From Blasia pusilla (lineage: Eukaryota; Marchantiophyta; Marchantiopsida; Blasiales), in NCBI GenBank assembly GCA_050084515.1, contig CM114271.1:51274001-51338000 (forward strand): a stretch of DNA of 64,000 bases, given 5' to 3'. The position numbers and the translations under genes were made by a program. The notes below the pieces were generated by a model, which was given only the letters and a program-made list of their open reading frames with translations, did not search any database and was not told the origin of the DNA. Shown piece after piece: positions 1 through 14,165 of this stretch (positions within the stretch are counted from its first letter, which is position 1; every line of letters starts with the position of its first letter).

Positions 1-73
1 GATTTAGCCAAAGAAGATCAATCTCTGGCCACAGAGCATGTTTAAAATCATGAATGCTGGTGGCAAAACCCAC

Positions 74-3000
74 CGTAGTTGCTCGGGGTAACTTCTTGGT
101 AATAGCTGCTTTCTCTCCAACAGATAGAGAAACACACATGATAGTAACAGCTGCACAAAGGCAGTCAGACCCCACGTCACGACTGGCACTGCTACCTCAG
201 TGAAGTTGACAATTCAAATTCCAATAAGCATTTTTGTTCACTACAATGAATACACTGTATAGAAAATATGAGCGGCCAGTAATAGAAATTTGCATACAAG
301 CATTGCAAGGTTTGCCCCTCAACACTCATCCATGATATATTCTTTACTAGGAAAACTATAGAACCATAATGATCTTTCACTGAAATTGAAACACAAACGA
401 CTCACACAGAAGACTTGCTGACATCTTCTTGGAGACCAATGCTGCCTCAGATAGTACTGATTCCACTGGAACATCATGGGTAGATCTGAGCTCCAGAAAA
501 CTGTACATAAACTCGTCCAGATTAGAGATATACTAAACGAGAGCATTTTTCCTGGTCATCAGTGAGAAGAATCAGAAAGTGAAAAAGCCCTGAAAGAGTT
601 CGTATCCTTGGGGAAAGAAGTGGACCATAGGTTTCATGCTTTGAAGTCAAGTTTGCACCATGTGTAAGATGGGGAGTGAGGGATGAACCGGGGAGAGTTT
701 CCAACAGAAGATTAGGAAGCAGAGTCTTGACAAGATTAAGGTGAAAGATTGCTAAAGATGTGCCCCAACACTATCTTTACTCAGCCAAGCAATAGAGGTC
801 TACATTCATGAAGGGAAATACCGTGGATGCAATCTGTTAAGTACTTCATTATTCTCCTCCACTGAAGTACTCGAAACATAGCGGACATATCTGCAATATG
901 TGACCAAACCTTCATAAGTGGGTCCACACAGTCTTGAGACATTCCAGAGAAAGTTCATACTTTACAACTACAACCAAGTTGTTGTAGTTCAAGTTCATAC
1001 TTGACAAGTTATCCATACTCACTCAAAAGTTGGTCAAAGCGCAATGAGTGGTGAATTTTCACAACCACTCCCAGAATAAGATGTACCCACTCCATCAAAT
1101 ATTAAGACCTCTACTAATTGTAGCTTTTATCTCTAGGAGCTACTGCTCATTTGACTTTAAATGGATGTGCTGCTAGCTACCTGATCTCTGCATCTCTCCT
1201 TTCCCTTGCTTTCACCTGTATTACAAGACAAGAACAAGCATGAACTTGACATTTGAGACAGGATATGATCACCATAAAAACTCAAGTTAAACCAGAAAGA
1301 AGTAGTCTGATAAATTCCATATCCTCCGAAAACCACTTCCTTGGGCAGACAATAGGAAGCTTATGATAAAGATTCTGAAAAATGATAGCTAGAAAACTAA
1401 CACTTCTATGAAGAGACTATGTTGATAAAGTTAGGATCTTACTTCACTTCCATTCAGGCTTGTGATATTGCCTATCCGCGCTATCAGCATATAACGCGCA
1501 ATACCTCCTGAGGCAGGATTTGTAATTGGATTTTCAGACAAGCGCAACTCCTACCAAGACAATGGAAAATTGCAACAATTCAGATTGCTAGTAGGTATGC
1601 TTCTGGTATACATAAACCCCAAAAAAATATCTCTAGTCTTTCTCAGTTCAGGCCTGTCACATGACTATCTCCTGCACTGATTTTCTAGTGAAAATTACAG
1701 TGTGGATGTGCTCTCATAAGAATGATACTCAAATTTCTTACTGAATTGAAAAGCAGCTTCTTTTGTAGAAGACAAAAGAATATCTTTGTAGTGGAATTTA
1801 AAAGTCTGCCTTATTGTAGGTGTTGAAATTTGTTAATATCTAGTTTAGTCATGCCCTAAAAGTAGTTAGTCAAATACTAACTTAGTTGGATACTAATTTA
1901 GTTAGCTAGAGATAACTTAGTGTTCCTCTATCTTTTTAGGGTAACCTTGAATTAGGGCAATTCTCGAGTTAAGGCTAGCCACCATCTGTTATTTAGGGTA
2001 TGGATCTGTTCAAGAAGATCCAAGGGCCAGAAGTGCTCACCCTCATGTATATAATGTCTCTGTTTAGAGAGCAGAAGTCAATTCTACAGCATGCACAGTT
2101 TTGGTGAGGACTCCTGAGGCTCTTGGTCCTGCTGCAGAGTGATCAGAGAATAGGAAGAGGAGATTGAGACTAATTGCTGTGCTTGCTAGAGCCTCACTGG
2201 AAGGCAGGTTGTTTTGTCTAGAATGCTGATGGAGATTGTTTGTGCTCAATGGTGAGCCATGTCTGATCTCTGAGCTGGTGACATGTGAGGACCTGTAGTG
2301 TGAGTGCAAGGTGTGACTGTAGAATCCTTCTTAGTATCTCTTAGATAGTAAGAAGAGTCACATCATGGTAGGGCTCTGATTTGGCAATAGAGATAGGAAC
2401 TGATTTGCTGATTGTGTACAAGCTGAAATCATGGATGGTCTAGCTGATGCTAGCTCTGACTTTGTACAAGGAGATACTTCTGCTGGTCAATCATTCTCTC
2501 AGAAGGGACATTGCTGTTCAACGATTGAAACATTTGACAATCCAGAAGACAACTCCAGAGGCTTTGTTTGGGTTTAAATTGATACTTCAGCGAAATTAAG
2601 CAGCTAGCACTACTACCAACACACAATGCACAAGGATCAGTGATTGAGATAGCCTCTGGCTGTCTTTGATATTTCAGCACAAGAAGTTCATTTCGATGCT
2701 ATGAATGATTTTGCGCTTAAATCTCTCAGTATGGCACAGTCGTGCAAGAGATGCTGTGATAATTCTTCAAGATGTATACACCATCAAGTGCCCAAAGCTA
2801 GTTTGAATCAAGATTTCTACAGCTATAGACCATAGCTGCTGAGAGAAAAACAACCACTGGCAGTGGCAGTTGTGAGGCCCCTTAGCACCTATGAGATAAT
2901 AACGTTAAATTTTCTCATTGGATCAGAAATGCTACAAGGCGTAGGTACCTACTACCTCTGCTCAAATGACCCATTTACTGAAACATGTGCCAAATGTATG

Positions 3001-5911
3001 ATACATCACTTCGTACCAAGATGTGACCAACATGAATGGAACAGACATGTGCAATCCCTTGGACCAGTTGGGAGACTTTATCTTAGCTGCAATTTCGACC
3101 TCACCCTTACCAGGGAAAACACTAACGTGATAAATGGCTCAAGTGATTGAAGCAGGTGCAAGGTGACAATAGACCTTACAAATTATCCCTGGTAAATAAT
3201 TAACTCACCTTGAGTGATGGAAAGTGATTCAATGCATCTACTGAAGCCAAACCAGTAATTTTGTTTTTGCCTGCAAAAACAAGACAAGTGTAAGCAAAAG
3301 ACAAGACAAGTGCAGCCAAAGAGTGCCACAACACAGCATTCAAAATTTGCAATGCATAGCTACCAGAAAACTTGTTGATTGTGAAGGAAGGTTCATGTTT
3401 AGGGTATCTCACCAAGGAGTAGAGAGTTCAAGTTTTGGAATGGCACACATTCTTCTCCTTCCAACTCTCCCCCTTGTTTATTGACTTCCAGAGAACATGA
3501 TAGAAACTGGTCAGGATACACAATCTCGTTTAAGCTGTTTGAGTTGAGGTTTAGATGCTCCAATCTGCACAATGTAGTGAAGAGCACTGTGTTCATTGAA
3601 GGTTACAGGGACAACTGTAAATGCATCTAGTCATGGTTAGACATTTCCATATATACTGTGCTGACTGTCTAATACTCTGAAGGGCATAACCAAAGAGGAT
3701 GTGGAGGAACAACACACCTCCTCAGCTTGGAAAGCTTTATAATTTCTCCCCAGCTTTCAATGGCATTGTCTTCAAGATTCAGGAATCGCAACGACTCAAA
3801 TCCTTGAATAAAGAGCTCTGTTACACACGAATCATCCAGCCCACTACCCTACCATGGCAAAGAAAAGGATGGTGACTAGGATAGTACGTAAAACATTTGA
3901 GAGGCCAAAGGGTCACAACTTCAAGGGGATTTCCGTTGAAGCAATTTACAGCGGAAATCTCAAATCACACATCACAATTCATTAACCCAAGAATCTGACA
4001 CAAAAAGAGAATTGGTGGACACATATCTCACATAGACAAACTGAAGAACAAAATACAGTTTATGACCACTAACGTGAAAGAGATTAGAGTTACAGTACCT
4101 CAATTTTCTTTATTCCGTTTCCACAAAGATGAAGTTCTTCCACAGAACTTAAAGAATTTTTCAACAGCTCTACCTGAAGAATATGAAATAAACATCAGCA
4201 TCCTCAGATTGAAGCTTGCCATAATACCATGACTGGTCATTTGGATTCAGGGGAATTACTATCATAACTGCAACTTTCTGTACACACTTTATGAAGTAAG
4301 TTTAGCACTACCAAATGATACATGAACGAAAGGTGCAGTGGCAAGTAGTCATGTAGGACATTCATGCCTGCTTCCATGTGATGTGGCAACTGTTGAGCAC
4401 GATTGTTTTGATATTAGACAGTACAGGTAAGCTTCCCTCCAACGGAATGTCTAGACAGCTCAAGCTGAGGTTGAGGACCTTCAATGAAGGTAGCTCTTCA
4501 CATATGTGTCCAACCTCCTGTACATCAAAGAAACCAATAAGCTTTGGGAAAAATCAACTCTCTAACCTGACATACAGGAAATACCTGGTGTATACAAACA
4601 TAGCTGACAATGGAAGAACATTCTCCGCATCTAGACAAGGTTCATTCATTACTATTTTACCACAATCTTATCTCAGAGAAGATCTTGGACAAGGCAATCT
4701 GACATGTAAAGTAAAAGCTATGTTACATCCTTTCTATGAGGTCACTAACCATCTAAACGTTGACATTGCATCTATGGTATCTTGGCTCTAAAAGTAGGTA
4801 GCAGCTTCCAAACTCGGACCATAACTAACTTCATCATGTACATTTGACAAGATTCTGAGGTATATGAACATAACTTCAATCGTTTTCTGTGCCGGTCTGG
4901 AGAGCACCAACCTAAAGACTAATTCCACGTTGACTTTTGACGCACTTCTCAGACAAACCAGCCAAAAGTCGCAAGAAAGGGATGAAATTTATTTATTCCG
5001 TGTTTGTTTCTGCATCCATTGTTATATTGAACTCTGAATCTGAGAAGTAGTGCAAGACAAAAATGCTTACGAGCCAATTTGGAAGTAAGTTTCCCGTCAA
5101 GTCTAGCTCCGTAATGCCTGCAAAGCATGGGGTCAAAGCAAAAATATGTTAATGGTCCTCCACTCCTTGTCACTTCCATACGTATTGTGATCATAAGAGC
5201 TGGGAATAAAGTCCACATATACCTGGTGCAAGAGTTCCCACTTGACCTCGAGGACCCACAGATGAAACACCAGCGTATGCGAGTGATACAGTCTTCAGAT
5301 CTTCCAGTCGTTTCTGCCTTTCCACAATCTGGTCTTTCCCCACTAATTCTACTGTCATCCGTCTTTGTCTAACTGACATTATGTACATGTCATCTGCAGT
5401 TCACAGTAGTATTTATTAGAATCCTATCCTAAGATCTCTCCAGCTTGAGTTGGGAAGGTCCTTGGAAAAGTACTTAGCAGCACTCACCATACGGCAAGGA
5501 CTCAATTTGATACAAGCTTTATGATTGTTTACCCATTCGAGTGGTTCCCACCCCCATCGGTACTTGTCCGGGGAAAATGAGATATTTACCATCTCCTGAT
5601 GTCTTCGGTGCAGCTGAAGCGTTATAACGCTGTGTGAGAGCCTCAGCGAAGGTGATGCCAGTACTTAGACTGTTCGGGCGCACAAAGGAGCCGGAGTCTT
5701 TTGATTTCGTTTCGAAGTAGTGTTTACCATTCACCGTGCCACTATGTCGACCCTGTCCACTCTCCCAGTCCACCCCAATCCACACTCCTTCATAGCCGTC
5801 CACAGGTCCAATATATTTCACAACTCCCAACTGCGGACTCTTGTCAGCCTTCAAACTTAGTACTCGCTGCTCCAACTGAAAGCATGCATCGGCAGATCCT
5901 TCAGGCGACAT
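74..5911 (-). CDS. TBCE: Tubulin-folding cofactor E (TBCE), 3'-partial, 13 exons resolved
   Basis: Seen: exons on the minus strand at 5911-5590, 5393-5223, 5117-5071, 4517-4368, 4173-4099, 3815-3718, 3564-3413, 3270-3209, 1550-1443, 1215-1181, 890-822, 500-406 and 150-74. Phases join without a frameshift to give 487 codons. A CAP-Gly domain (residues 29-77, GRHSG at 54-58, the family's GKNDG loop) is followed by leucine-rich repeats (about 170-350; ITELDLTGN, LKVLNLSL, VEELHLCGN, LRFLNLEDN, LEHLNLNSN, LASVDALN), then the stretch with GEKAAITKKLP that precedes the ubiquitin-like end. Known: TBCE acts with cofactors C and D in assembling alpha/beta-tubulin dimers in the cytosol; CAP-Gly binds the alpha-tubulin tail. 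Plant TBCE is about 530 residues, so only some 45 residues lie off the left edge. Start chosen because it sits just before CAP-Gly and directly after a good 3' splice site. The intron after exon 4 appears to be GC-AG. Homology is firm; a few exon edges are inferred. Confidence 0.93.
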
Positions 5912-6113
5912 CTGTTAAAAATAATGAAACCAATTCTCCAGGACCAGAGCAGAATCTGACACACTCGCTCCGTAACTGCAGCCAAATTCGCATGTGATTC
6001 AGAAAGGAGGACCTGGTGGTATCCGAAACGGAGCGCTCAAACGCCCGGTGGGGATCCACTCCCACCGCTGCTGCAGCAAATGTTTCGTTGGTATCTACTT
6101 CCGTTAACATCAA
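5912..6113 (-). promoter_or_regulatory. Probable 5' leader of TBCE with an intron ending at the ATG
   Basis: On the minus strand a pyrimidine-rich run ending TTTTTAACAG abuts the ATG at 5911, which looks like a 3' splice acceptor. I infer a 5' UTR intron, with the first non-coding exon somewhere near 5950-6110 or further upstream. The open frame starting at 6113 runs past the TBCE ATG in another frame and resembles nothing I know, so I treat it as leader. No TATA box could be assigned. Confidence 0.4.
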
Positions 6114-7340
6114 AAAAAGTTTCTAAAAATAATCGGGAAAATTTATAAAGCGATCCGCTTTTTTAAACTGTAACAATTTCATACAGCAATTCTAGCAAAC
6201 GCTTTAATGCAAGGCCACAAGTAGGAGTCTAATTTTACACATTTGCAGAGAACTCGATTTGAACGGTGCATGGGAAACACATCACAGTGAAGGCGTCTAA
6301 CGATATGAGGAAAATCTCACGGAAATCAATAATCTGATTCACTCCCAAATGCTCACGAACTGAAGAAACACAGAAGCGAGACACGCGAACAGAAACAAGT
6401 GCTCTAATGCCGTAGTAGACACGTAGAAATTCAAAATCGATGCCGCGATGCACCAAAGACACGAGTATATTTAACAAAAGGCTGTGATGTTTCAAAAGTC
6501 CAGTCACAGAGATCAGAAAGCACACGCATGCAAGGAGAATAATCCTACAAAATCTGAAAGAAGACAGACGTTTGACGTAAGGAGAAAGAGGCGCCCTAAT
6601 GTCGTACGTCCCAATCCTCCCTCGAGATAACCTCTTCTCGCTGAAAAGTACTATCGCTACCCACTATTCATCTGATCCACCCATCGACTTCTTCATTTTG
6701 TCAAGACCGATCCGACATTCATTTTGTTGCAACTAAACCTAACCGATAACCTATCTGTCACAAGCTTCAGATCAGCCAAGCAAGTAAATCTTCCTGTAAT
6801 TTTTTATTTTTTTAAATCTTATACGACTTCAAATCTCCAAGCCAAGGATTGCCACCTGAAGCTTTCGGGCAACAATCGTCCCGCGTATGTTCCGATTGCG
6901 TCAACCCTCCACATTCCTAGACATGTTTCAACTCTGGTTTCGGCAGCAGGTGACATGTCAGTCCTCTGACGTGGCACTACGAGGAGAACTTGTATTTTGG
7001 TCCGCGTCAATGAACGGGGAGATCCGGGGTTACGAGTAATCGTAGCCGGCTAAAATAAAAATTTTCCGATTTAATCCAAACTCGTCGGAAAAAAACTGGC
7101 AGGTTTAGGGGGGGTTTCTTTGTACACGTATCTGAAAAGCCGGTTAGAAATCTAAATTTACCGGTCCGGGCTCCGGAACACCGGTTCTCGTGAAAAAACT
7201 CCTCGGACTATGGTCCGCGTCCATGTCAGCCTCGAGCGCGGACGCTTCCGATCCGGTCACCTACGGGTCATAAAGGGTCGCCGTATAGGCCCGTTGAGGG
7301 CCATGAGGCCGTGTCAACTTGCGCTCCATTGAAAATTTTG
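6114..7340. other. Upstream flank of TBCE, no gene seen
   Basis: AT-rich to 6.9 kb and then markedly GC/CG-richer (about 6990-7330), with clusters of CCGG and CCGGT words. The phrase GGTCCGCGTC occurs twice (about 6999 and 7209). The region probably contains the TBCE promoter. No open frame has a recognisable product. Confidence 0.4.
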
Positions 7341-10260
7341 TAGGTATCACACCTCCTCATATTGGAGGAGGTTTTAGGAGTGGGTGGCCTTTGAGACGGG
7401 TGGGAGAGAAAGTAATTAGTGAACGCTTGTGGAGCACATGCAGATAGCCTAGATCAGGAAAAGGAGAGTGTTTGTAGGAGCCGTAACTAGGTATATGGTA
7501 CCAGGTGCCCACGAACGTAAAGCGGTCGAATGGACGGCTATCAAAAGTGGGGTAATGGTGTGGGGCATCCCGTAGAGAGGCCCTCTTATTAGGACGTCTC
7601 ATAAAGCAAGACATAAGTTTAGGTCGTATGAGAATCCTCAAGTGTAAAACGAGGACAACGAAGGGTTTACATCAAAGGGTCTCTAAGTTTATTGGATATT
7701 GTACCTTACATGTCGTGTGAGTTAAACTTACAAGGAATGTAGTGAACTATCCTTCATGGTGCGAGTCCACCTCCTGCGGCATCCCACGCCGAAGGATAGA
7801 ATTCACGCATTAAAAAAAAGTTACAAACTTCGACGTCCCATCCTATGAGCTTTTCTTGAGAGGCCCTACTGCATACTTAGGGTGACCCATTGTAAGGACA
7901 TAAGCTATGGGTACTAAAAGGATTGTGGCATAGCCCTTGTTAGGACCCACAACGTTCACTTACGAGACCCGCTATTAGGGCATGAAATAGTTAGACACAC
8001 CTTATCTAGATCTATCCATATGGGACAAAAGCGAAGGCCATAAGAATGTGCATCCATGGCGTTAAGATTTCATACATACGAACATCATCAGATCCCTTGT
8101 TAGAAGTGTATTCGTCCATAGTATTATGTATTTATGTATTTAGCAAATTATGTACAAAACATGATAACATTGGACAAATATTACTCATTGCCACCCTAGA
8201 TAAAAACAAGTTTTAAAACAATTCTATTTTATATTCGTCAGGGTAGTGTAACGGCATGTTTGTATGTAGCTACTGATAATGAATGTCTTTCATCAGTGGA
8301 GTCCGCGAAGTTCAAAAATATGCATTTCCAATTTGGCATGTTTAATCTGATAACCATAAGCATGACCTTATAGTTCTGTAATTTCTTGTTGGTAAACCAG
8401 AAATATTTTGTGTTTGAATTTCGTATGTGTGCAAGTTATGAATCCTTACCATGATTGCAAATGTTGTTCACATTGAAATTATAAAGTGTAAAGTTGGAAA
8501 TGGATTACCTCTAAATATATCGCATCTGGAAAGGTTCAATGGTACTAATGTAATATGGTACCATAATTCCATTATGATCTCTATGTTAAGGTACAGAAAA
8601 AAGTTCAAAATAGTCACAGAGGTGTGACTAGTCTAGCCACTCAATCAGTTATCACTAACTCAATGGAAATTTTAGTTGGACATTAAAGTGTCCCAATAAA
8701 TTCTTAAGAGACACAAAACTCTTGGATATGTTTGAGACCCATAATAAAGCTTTGTTTGTTGTGATTATTGCGTGTAGTAATGGCCAGACAAGTGAATTTT
8801 CCAAAGTCCATGTCTTCTTATGTTGTAAACCCTAAGTTATTGTGGAAATATTCAAGCAGAGAAAATCCAAGACTATCCAAGGTGTCCATCTTTGTAGATT
8901 ATCTAAATATTGATTTTTGGTTTAATGAATATCAAACTCCTGATGCTTGTGGTTAGCATCATTGTTTCAATATTCATATAGAAGTTAGTAGACACAAAAG
9001 TTTAATATTAAAGAAAAATGGTTGATGAGCAAACATATTTGTGGAGATTTCCAACCCAATGGATAGGTGTTCATAGGAAGTCATATCAAATTGAAGAAAG
9101 AGAATTCAAAGCGGAAAGTCCTGATATAAGTATTCAAACTAAAATTCATTGCAATCAATGGTAAGAATGCTCATTGCAAAATAATCAGATTAAACGATGT
9201 CTCATTGTGTCACATCATTAGATAAATCTACCATATTCTCTCTATATATACATCACTTGGTTTAGCCTCCACCCTACCAATTTGTATATATGTTGGTAGA
9301 CTTCTTGACCTCGTTGTCTCTATGACCAAATCAACTTTGGTTTTCCTTCTACAAGTGGTATGAGCTTTGAATTGACAATGAGTGTTACTTCCTTGTAGAA
9401 GCCATTCTTCCAAGATGACTATGTTGTCATGTTCCAAGGCACTATCAAAATTTGCACGAGAACCATGACATAAAGCAAGAAGCTATGGTGATTCTTACCC
9501 TTATGGAGCACCATAACTCCTATGCCTCGAGCTCAAGAGGTTCAACAAGGAGAGAATGAGCTCTCCAAGGTCACTCTCCTTAAGATATATCCCACTTCCC
9601 CAAGTTCTCCCTTTGGTCCTCTTCAAATCTTTCCCAAAACCCTCCCTTTGGTCCTCTTCCAAGACTTCCTCAAAGTTTTCACCTTAGGTGATTTGTGCAC
9701 CAAAGTATTCTTCAAAGTCCTCCCCCTAGTGAGTTGCGCACAAAAGTCACCAATTTACCCTAAACCTACAATAGTGGGTCCAGAGTCGCTTTCAATAAAT
9801 AGAAAGTCAAAGCTCACCTAATTGGGGAACTTACTTGGCATAGTAAGTTCCTCGTATGATCTCCAAATGGACCTACACATAAGGGAAACTTATGACAACA
9901 TGATCTGCTTGACTTCGTCTCTGATCTATACTAAAACGTCACACATGAACTTATTCCTGTATAAAAGACGAGACATCTATTATGCATTGTCTCATGCCAA
10001 ACCTTCTTTTGACATAGACTACTATCCCCTACCCTAACTTGCTTTAGAGGTCCTTGTATGGGCTTTTTGGTGTCACATTGAGTGTTGTTATCATAATTAA
10101 TCTGTATTTGTCTCAAACTTGGCATTCAAAGCAAAAGGGTCCTTGTAATCCTTCTTACAAACTTATAGCAAATGTTTTAGCAAATCCTTGGAGTGCTTTT
10201 CAATTTCTACATAGTGAACCATTTGTTGAAACATGGTCTTAACATATTGTAGGCAAGCCA
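7341..10260. other. Intergenic DNA, probable decayed repeats, no gene
   Basis: Open frames here are all shorter than 100 codons, lack family motifs and are bounded by many stops on both strands. The minus-strand frames at 7357-7641 and 9228-9437 are the most protein-like (charged, low in stops) and may be remnants of transposon proteins, but I cannot name them. No intact LTR pair or terminal inverted repeat was found by eye. Confidence 0.35.
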
Positions 10261-13200
10261 CACTATCCCATTGTGGGGATTGTGAATTACCCCTTTGCCT
10301 CTCCCCAATTTAATTATGCACACTTACCTCCATTTCGTTCGTATTCATAAGATGATTTTTGTACACATAAGATCCATAAGGTATTCTCAAACAAGTCAAA
10401 AGTTGTATCTTTGTGTGGCCATTCAAGAATAAGCACTAAACCTAAAAATGTCAAACTAGCACACAACAAAGAGCCAAATAGCTATTATTGCACGTGAAAA
10501 TTCATAATTAAATTAAGATATGTACTATAACAATGTTGGCCCATATACAATTACCATTTCGAGAGGGAATTGAAATTACAATGTCTATGAAATAATACTT
10601 CTTATCACATGCTTTCTCTAGTTATAATGTTGATTGTGAAATTCATTGCTAAAATAAGATACTATAGAGTGACCATAATGTGATATTGACACATGTGAAA
10701 GTAGGGGTTTACTTCCTTCGTATGTGTTGGTTCTATATGTTTTATCCATGGAGATTGCACCACCATTTCCAATTAACACCAAGTTCTTCAATATCCATTA
10801 TGTATTAAATATACTCAAGAAAAAAACGATTGATCCTTCTTTGATATTACCTCTTTGTAAATAATAACACATTTAAGATGCATCTTTATCCACTTATGGA
10901 TGCAAGTTGTATCGTCTCCACCATGAAGATGTCTTGATGCCCTAACATAATATCTCTTTCCTAATCTGAATTCTAGTTTGGATTATCTCAAATGTATTAG
11001 TGGATCCATCACATATGTTGTCTCATTATCATACGTAGGGTAACATCGATGAGCAACAAACGCTCCACAAAATCTTGGTAATGACTATTAAGTTTCGCAG
11101 CTTGGTTCGCATTAACTCCATTAGTGCCCTCATTAAGGTCCCCATGGCAAATGAGGCCAACTACGTGGGTATATTTATTATACTATAACCTAAGTAATAA
11201 ACCATCAAGTCTATATTTGAATTATACTACCACTAAGTGGTATTGACATCCGCATCCTTACAATCATCCAAGTCCTTTTTGATGTGACTCATATCTACTC
11301 CTCTTTCCACCTACATTTTAGCAATCGATATGAAAGGCCTCTTGAGGCAAGGTTGTCCACAAAGATTGTCTAAAACCATGTGGTCCATATGCACACCGTT
11401 AGTGGAATGTGAAATATTTTGCATCGACTTTACATTTCCATGAGTACACTTGGAAGTGTTTCTCTAATTTGTTCCTCATCTTGGAGAAATTTATCTAACT
11501 CGTAAGGGGAGTGTTCAAGATTTGTTTTCCCCTTAATCCCATAAGGTCATTAGATGTGAATGGGCCCTTGGAAGGGATTTGGACTTTTTTACAAGCAAGA
11601 ACATTACAAAAATTTGGCTTTCTTGACATGCTCACTATGCGATAGGTTCCAAGAATGTATAGAGCCACTATGAAATACTTCTCCACAATAGAGTGTATTT
11701 ATATATTGATCATTCAATGATATAACATATACACACATGTTTCCGTATATAACTTACTATTATAGTGGCATAATTCATTAGCAAAAGTAAAACACATATG
11801 CACAAGTAACAACTTGTTTACAAATAAAATTTCACAAGCTTTTGCATGTGACCTAAAGATTGCCTAGGACAATTGACAACCCCTCGTAGGAATTGAATGG
11901 ATTTAGATTGACTTCATCTATCTCACATATGAACCCTTCTCTTCCCGTTTCGATTCTTTTAGTTATCACCACTTTAACTTTGTAGTATCATCATGCAAGA
12001 AAGAATAAGGAACATTGTAATCTCCTTCACAAGGTTACTTTGATGCTTCCTCAACATTAAACCAAAGTGCATGAAATGAAATACTCCTCACTCCGACATA
12101 TGTTAGGCCTTCTTCAAAGAATGTTTGTTCTTGGCTCCTCCTACTCTGAAAATTAACTTATATTGTAAGAACACCTTAGTTATAGTTAAAATTTAGTCGT
12201 ATTCTCATTATGATAAAAGCACATTCTTCTTTACTTCTTCCACAATATATTGACACGACAAGTGACAATAAGATTTTGGATATTCATGTTATATATGTCA
12301 TAATGAAAACTTCTTGAATCCCTACACCCTTTTTACCTAACTTACAAATCTCCATCTCTGATATGATTTTGTTCAAGTCCAAAAACAAACCAAAACCAAA
12401 TTTTTATATCCATGTAAAAAGAGCATAACACCACCCTTTGCCCTAACATGATGTTTGATTTAATGCCTCAAATGTGTGCTCTTATGGTTGTTAGACAAAA
12501 GGGCACGTCATTTATTCCTTAAGACAAAAATCGTCATCACTTGGTAATTACAATTGGATTTTAATCATTTGTAGACTAGACATAGGGAAATATAAATAAA
12601 TTATTCCTTGCTTGGAATATGTTTTCTTTGAGGAACATCTGATTTCCTAAAGGGAAGAACCATACTTCGTAGTTAAACAATTGTTTGACATTGGGATGGC
12701 CCCATGTGATCAAGAAATAAAATGCCCTAATTAATAGGACGTGAAACTTCCTTAGTATGCCAATCTTGACAAATCCTGATTATGAAATTGATACCCATTA
12801 TAGATATGATTTCCCTACCCATAAATAGTTATCCGCAATGTGTTGTGGAAGTATGGACATTCTATGATACATTCATAGGTGCTCATTGAATATTTCAAAA
12901 TTAATTTTCAAAACTAGGAATTCTACCACACTCTCTTTTTAATATTGAATATTGCACATCATAGATGCTGAATTTTATCATATTCCCACTTAAGTAAATA
13001 TTGATACATGCTTATAGGCATGGATTAAATTCACTAGAGAAAACTTTGACAATGAAGCTATGGATAGCATATCCAACAACAGAGTGGAGAGTAAACAAGT
13101 TGCTTATGTGAAGCCCTCCTCACAACATCAAGATGATAATTGGATCCAATGTGTTAAATCATCAAAGAGATGACAATTTACAATGTGTTTCATGTTTGAA

Positions 13201-13400
13201 CGCCTTCAATACCTTGCAAAGAAAATTCCATCCATGCGTACTTTTTAAGTTGTTAAAATTGAATAACCATGATTTACCAAATTCACAAATTTTCAATTTA
13301 TCGAGCAATTTCTAAAAAGGATATGGGAGCTGAAGCAACCTCAAGAACGGAAAGACTTGCTCAAGCATGAACTTCCGTATGGTAAGCATTAGCTCTCCCC
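10261..13400. other. AT-rich gene desert
   Basis: Very AT-rich with dense stops in all frames and no open frame above about 60 codons. I see no tRNA, rRNA, tandem array or transposon terminus in it. Confidence 0.4.
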
Positions 13401-13734
13401 TACACTAAAAGTTATGTTCTATTGCAAATACAATAATTGTACTTCTTAATAATCTTCCAATATGTCAAGCTATGTATAAGTATCTATAATTATTAATGTT
13501 GAAAAGATCCCAACTGAAGCGAGGTTAGAGTGAGTATAATCCATCATATATAATGCAACTCGTTGGAGCATTAAATGTTTTGGGAGAGATCGATTGAAGG
13601 AAGGAAGAATACTTGCGACATCTTCAATAGCAGGTAAATGACTTCCCTTCTAATGTTTCTTGTTTCTTCTTGTTTTGAAAATTTCCACCCAATTTACAAA
13701 AAAAAAATTCAATCATGAATATTTTGTGCAAGGC

Positions 13735-14165
13735 CAAGAATTGAATGCAATAATACTAGGGATTGAGGAGTCCATGCGATTCCGTCGCAAGTCCATTTTT
13801 TGCCAAGAGCGCCTACTTTGTGAGTCCGTTATAAGTCCCAGTTTGCAAGTCCACTTCGTGTGACTCCACTACAACTTAATGCAATTGTGCAAATCTACAT
13901 TGGTTTGCAAGCTAATATGGACATTTATATTGCTATTGCAACCATAGAGACTCACACTTAATTCACAAATGTGGTTGTGAGTATTTGTAACTTAAAAGTA
14001 TAAACTTTAGGGAGCCAAACTTTGTGACTTTGAGATCTCGCATTGGAGTCACAAGAGACTTGCAACTTGTGAGTTCTTAATTTTTTGAGTCCTGTTACTT
14101 GCGTGTTGCGAGTTGCTTGCCAGTCTTTGAACTTGTAAAGAGTCACTTCCTAGTCTTGATATCGA
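13735..14165. repeat. Cluster of TTGCAAGTC/GACTTGCAA words, left member of a pair
   Basis: Short words of the type TTGCAAGTCC, TGTGAGTCC and their reverse complements (GACTTGCAAC, GTGACTTTG) recur about ten times in 400 bases in both orientations. A second cluster of the same words lies at 15480-15860. Such paired, two-orientation clusters resemble subterminal repeats of CACTA-type elements. I could not find convincing matching termini, so the element type is open. Confidence 0.35.

Noticed and set aside
5701-5997. Plus-strand frame opposite the CAP-Gly exon of TBCE
   Set aside because: Shadow frame; the minus strand carries an unambiguous CAP-Gly domain.
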